Source: Lycocorax pyrrhopterus obiensis (lineage: Eukaryota > Chordata > Aves > Passeriformes > Paradisaeidae). Taken from it: a stretch of DNA of 64,000 bases. The DNA lies in NCBI GenBank assembly GCA_014706295.1, contig JACSVZ010000024.1, forward strand, positions 6,387,608-6,451,607, written 5' to 3'. The stretch's first letter is position 1. The number at the start of each line of letters is the position of its first letter. Below, in pieces: positions 59,356 through 64,000 of the stretch. The notes beneath the pieces were generated by a model. That model did no database searches. It worked only from the letters and a program-made list of their open reading frames with translations, and was not told the origin of the DNA. The translations under genes and the position numbers were made by a program.

Positions 59356-62300
59356 GTAAGTTGGGCCTGAGCCTTGTCTTATCCTCCCTTGGTACATCAG
59401 GGCTTTCATTTGGTTTTTCTGAGAAAAATGTCATTTATGATCACGTGGGGAAGACGGAATTGTGTAGGGGTGGGATAAGATCTCCAGGAGATGTGTGGAG
59501 TTGTGTTCCTGGTTTTTGTTTGATATGCAGCCTGGAGCAGATTGTTTCGTTCCTAGCTCAGAATGTGCTGCTCCCCTGCCTCACAGGGCTGTTGTGAGGC
59601 ACCATAAATACTCTGGTAGAAGGCAGGAGAAAAATGTGGAGAAAATCAGCTCATCTCTCCTTGACAGCTCTTCTGTGGAGTGACCTTTGCCTCTCCAGGG
59701 AGTTCAGTGGGGTTTCTTGGTGCCCAAACAGGTGTTGTGTTTTGTTTTTCCTTTGAAGTGTTTGGCTTTTGCTTTAAGTTTTAGTTCCAAGCGTGGAGGC
59801 AGAGGGTGCAAAGCACCAGTGCTGAGTTGGGGCCCTGCTCACAGCCCTGGTGCAGGCACAGGTCACAGGGATTCATTTGGCTGCCTGGGAATCTGTCAGC
59901 ATGGAAAAGTCACAGCTTTACATCTGCTCCTGGGAAGTTTGGAGGAAGATGTATTTGTGAGGTGCAGAGTCTCACCCTGAGACAGATGGTGTTGTCATGT
60001 GCTGCCAGAAAAAGCACCAGCAAGGAAAGTGGTGTGACTGTGCATGGAGAGATGTCTGGAACAAAAACTGTTCCACAATTATGCCCTTCTCCACCATTTT
60101 CCACCTGGCTCGTGTCTCTCTCATTCCTTATTCCACCAAATCAGTGTTGGCCAACTTAATTGGCAGATCAGGTTTGTTTTCCCCGCAGGTACCTTTTGAT
60201 AATTGGGCTTTTGTCTCTGAGGATTTGTGCTGTGGGAACACAATTACTTCAATGCAAATATTATTTTCTCCTCTGATAGTCACTCTGCCCCTGACTGACG
60301 TGCCCCTGCCAATTAAACACCCGGACTAATTGATACCTAATGTCTGTGGAGAACTTGTGTGAGGCAAATCAGAGCCCAGCTAATCAATCTGATCTGTGAA
60401 TCAAATCCAGGCAGGATTGACGGGATGCAGATGGCTCTGCTGTGAGCAGAGCTGCACCAACCCCCTGTTCAGGGCTGGTTGGGTGTTCCCATTTCCAGCT
60501 GGCAGCTCTGCACTCTTTATAAGGTTTGTTTGCTCCCTGAGGGAGACAAGGGTCAGCTCAGTGTGCTGCAGTTCCAAACATCATTCCTAAGTCTTGAGAA
60601 GAGAGAAGTTTTTTAGGCCAGACTGAGAATTGTGTGGCTGTGACAGGGACTGAGATTTAAACCTTGTGTGTTTAAACTTTAAATTTCATGTTGAAATCTT
60701 TATGTGGTGCCGTGGAAGCTTAGAGCAGGTGGTCACTAATTGCCCAGAGTGGATTTTCTAACACAGAAATGAGTCTACAACAAACCAGATCGTGTCCTGA
60801 GGGAATTCCAGCTCCTGGAACTCACTGGGGAAGGACAGAGAGCACAGCTGTACTCTGAAAGTGCCTTACTCAGCCTTGAAAGGGAATTTAACTTCTTCAG
60901 ACAAAAGTTTCTGGGATGTGTGGGTGCGGAGCTGTGCTACAAATCCCTGGAGCCGTTTCTTGTCCGTGGTGTCCCTGTGCTGGCAGCCCAGGAGCACGGG
61001 GAACAGCAAACACCAGCATCCTGCTCCAGCTGGTGACTGAAATCATTCATGAAATCTTGTTTCTGCTCAGCCTGGCTGTGTAACTCCCACACCAGTGGGA
61101 GCATAAACTCACCTGACAAATTGGATGGGATGGATGCACTTAAATTTAAAAATTCATGGTGCTTTTTTATTTTAACCTTGTCAATTATCCTGTCCCTGGA
61201 GTGCCAGGCATTTGTTCATCATCTTTTCCACTTCCAGGAGTGTTACTCATTCCTGTTATTAAACTTTCAGTCTGCATTGCTGCTGGAGCCCGAAGAGGGC
61301 TGAGTGAAGTCCTGCATTTGTTCAGGCTCAGATCAGATCTGTTCAGCTTCCAAATAAAGCTGCTTTTTATAACTCGGTGTCCAGAAGCCTCGCAGCAGGA
61401 TGGCAGACCCGAGCTGCTTTCCTTTTGTGTCCACAGATGATGGCCCTGAGCTGAGTAACCAGGAGCAAATGTAAAATATTCCTTCTGCTGCTGGGGACTT
61501 GGGGTTAACAGGGCTGGAGACTGCCAAGATCAGGAGGTTTTGGAGAACGGGAGTTTTTAACTTTGAAACACTTGATGTGGTCTGTCTGGAAGGGTATTGC
61601 TGGTTAAGGTTTAGGTATGTATTTTATATATACAATACTGCTCTCATTTGAAGCTAAGCTTTTATTTTTGTTATGTCTGGTGGATTGTCAGGGCCTGAGT
61701 GCTTGGTTTTGTGGAGAGGAACTTGCTGATGCCCATCCCTGGGAATTGTTCTGTTCTCGATAGCCAGAGCTGAGGGATCCCAGAGGCTCAGCCCTGACAG
61801 GAACCTCTGGGGTTTTCCGAGACATCTCCTGAGGGTGCTGAAATCTGCTGGTGCTTGTCAAGCCCTTCATCACCGAATCTCTGTGATCTGAGTGCTTCTT
61901 TCCCAGCTCTCTGGTAATGGGGCCAGTGGAGGGATCCATTTGGGATCAACCTGGTGTCCCTTTGCACTTCACTGCTATTTGTCAGGAGGTACAGAGCAAA
62001 TTCATCTCTTTTACCATTTCACTGTCATTTCTGGGGTGAAACAGATTTAGAGCCTCAATATAGGGAACCAGTCCAAGCTGTAATTGCTGCAGAATTTTTT
62101 TTTTGTTGTTTATTGCACATTACACAGCAAAACCCATGACCTGTGCCTGCCTTTTAGCACCCTTAAAAATCCCTGCACTAAAACCACACAAAAAACCTGG
62201 CAGTGCAGCTTGGCAGAACTGTGTGTATCCATAGAGGTCCTGCCTTTGGCACACGAGGTGATGAACAAGCTGTCTCATGTACTAATTATTCCCACAGATA

Positions 62301-64000
62301 ACGAGGACATCTTCTGGCAGTTGGACTAGGAAAATGATTGGTGAAGCAAAAGCTGCTCTTGCACAGCTTATTTTGCTTTCCTAAAACTGTGTTACCTGCA
62401 GAGGCAGACTGGAAGGTTTTAATGGAAACTTGTGGCCATTTGGTGCTAATTATTGTAAAATTTGGTGGCATCTCTGGTGGGCAAAGAGGGGTTGGTGCCT
62501 CTTGCTCAACCCCCCCTGCCTGGAGTGGCATTAAAGCACCAGAAGGTTTCCTGTTGTCAGCTGCAGGGGGGTGATGGCCAGGGTTTCCTGCTGTAGGAAG
62601 GCAAGCACAGAACAGAAAATCAGAAGGATTGGGGATGTAAATGAGGAATGTGGGAGCCAGTCCCTCCTGCAGACCCCTTCTGAGGCAGCAGAGTGCTCGG
62701 CCTGCTCGGAACCAGAACAGCCATTTGGAAATGGCAGCTGCTTGGAGCAGTGCTGTGCAGCAGGGAAAGGAGGATCCTGGCTTGCTTTCTCTCTGTGGCT
62801 TCCTGTGATTCCTGGATTTTTGGGAATGAGAGCTGCTCCTCAGAGCTGCAGGGAGAGCCTGCCAGTTCCAGCAGGAGCAGCTCGGTGCTGCAGGAGCTCA
62901 GTGGCCACTTCAAAGGAGCAGCTTCACTGCAGGGGCTGCTTGTGCCAGAGCAGAACAAAGGCAGAACTGGGGCTTTTGGAGAGCATCTCAGTGCATTCTG
63001 GGTCCTTTAAAATGATACTTTTTATATAAACCGTGTTTTCATTCATGTGCCATTGCCAGGTGATTATGGGATGGAGTAAACAGCACCCAGCATGGGTTGT
63101 GCACCAGACATCAATAGTGGGGAGCATTAAAACTGAATTGAGTTGTCTTTAAGTTCATCTATCAGTCCTCCCCGAGGCATTTGGAAAAATACTCACTCCC
63201 AGAGGTGATCCCTGATTAATTCTCCTCACCAGGAATGATTGGAGGTGGTGCTGAGCAAAGAAAATGGGTAAATCTGCAGTTAGAGGAATGACAAACTGAA
63301 GGAATTGACCTCGCTTGTATAAACAGCACAACATAATCTGCAACTAAAGCCTCATTTAAGAAGCAGTTCTGTGTCAGAATGACTGGTGGTGTGTGCAGCA
63401 GCAGAGAAAAGTATCTTCCAGAACTTGGGTTTTCGTTGCTTCCCCCTCCCCTTAAATAATTTTGTCCAATAAGCCTGGAAATAAGAGATTTAAGCAGCAA
63501 ATGAAATCAGAGTAAGAATAACAATAATTTGAAAAATGCTGGTTTAGTGGGTCATTCATCATTGTAACAGCAGTGCAGCCCATTCCAGAGGGGAGGAGGG
63601 ACAGCTCCCTGCACTGCTCCCTGCTTGCAGCAGTGGAGAATTTTTATGGCTTTGTATTGATGTGCTGTTATTTTAGAGTGGGTTTAATGTCCTTGTGGGA
63701 GAGGTGACCTCTGTGACAGCGCAAGGAGCACGTGTGGGGCTGAGGGGTAACTCCCTGCACGTCTTTTCACTCTTAATGAAGTTGTGTCTCTGCCTAATTG
63801 GGGCAGGGCTGGGAGCGAAACCACCCAGGGAACATTTGCATGATGATGGATTATGATCTTCTTCACTCGTTTTAGGGAGAGAGGAGCCTGCATTTGCTCT
63901 GTAATTGGCAGAAAACAGATATTCTCTGCTCTGGTATTTAAAGATGGAGCAAAACCTTCAGTGTAAAGAAAAGGGGCGATTAAAACCTGCTAAAATCTTA
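59356..64000 (+). other. MACO1: MACO1 intron 6, left part
   Basis: The donor AAG|GTAAGTTG follows GATGCACTGGTAAG. The next human exon (starting with a LEQDIKKLKAD segment) is not found before 64000. I see no nested gene or transposon with coding capacity in these 4.6 kb. Confidence 0.75.

Overview
The window is nuclear DNA of a bird, most likely a songbird-like species on a GC-rich microchromosome. The reasons are intron-split vertebrate genes with consensus splice sites, many short CR1-type LINE tails (at least ten, on both strands), GC-rich minisatellites, and a gene order (SYF2, RSRP1, TMEM50A, an RH blood-group gene, MACO1) that matches the RH region of human 1p36. The species cannot be fixed from the sequence alone.

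Layout. Bases 1-25500 hold no gene I can support: GC-rich DNA with minisatellites, CR1 fragments and several AT-rich, homeobox-site-rich islands that look like conserved regulatory elements (in other vertebrates this flank faces RUNX3). From 25611 the genes alternate in strand: SYF2 (+, 7 coding exons, 256 aa), RSRP1 (-, 4 coding exons, 314 aa from the homology-guided start), TMEM50A (+, 6 coding exons, 157 aa), RH (-, 9 firm exons plus a probable tenth, 416 aa), MACO1 (+, exons 1-6 only; the rest lies beyond 64000). SYF2/RSRP1 and TMEM50A/RH are tail-to-tail; RSRP1/TMEM50A share a CpG-island bidirectional promoter; RH/MACO1 are head-to-head about 3.5 kb apart.

Function. Four genes are housekeeping: SYF2 (spliceosome), RSRP1 (SR-rich nuclear protein), TMEM50A (small four-helix membrane protein) and MACO1 (ER membrane macoilin). 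RH is a red-cell Rh-family membrane protein and has the only promoter here with an erythroid look (GATA, CACC-type and CCAAT motifs).

Main points for a second look: (1) the RH protein keeps both pore histidines and the pore aspartate of Rh/Amt ammonia channels, unlike human RhD/RhCE; (2) about seven copies of a 25-bp module, an inverted CCAAT box followed by a PBX/PREP-like decamer, lie within 600 bp upstream of MACO1; (3) an open frame runs through two upstream exons into RSRP1 and may encode an N-terminally extended isoform; (4) a perfect 11-bp inverted repeat with paired YY1-like sites lies in an RSRP1 intron; (5) MACO1 intron 5 is a GC-AG intron. All coordinates, frames and exon phases were worked out by hand from the sequence; no database search was run.
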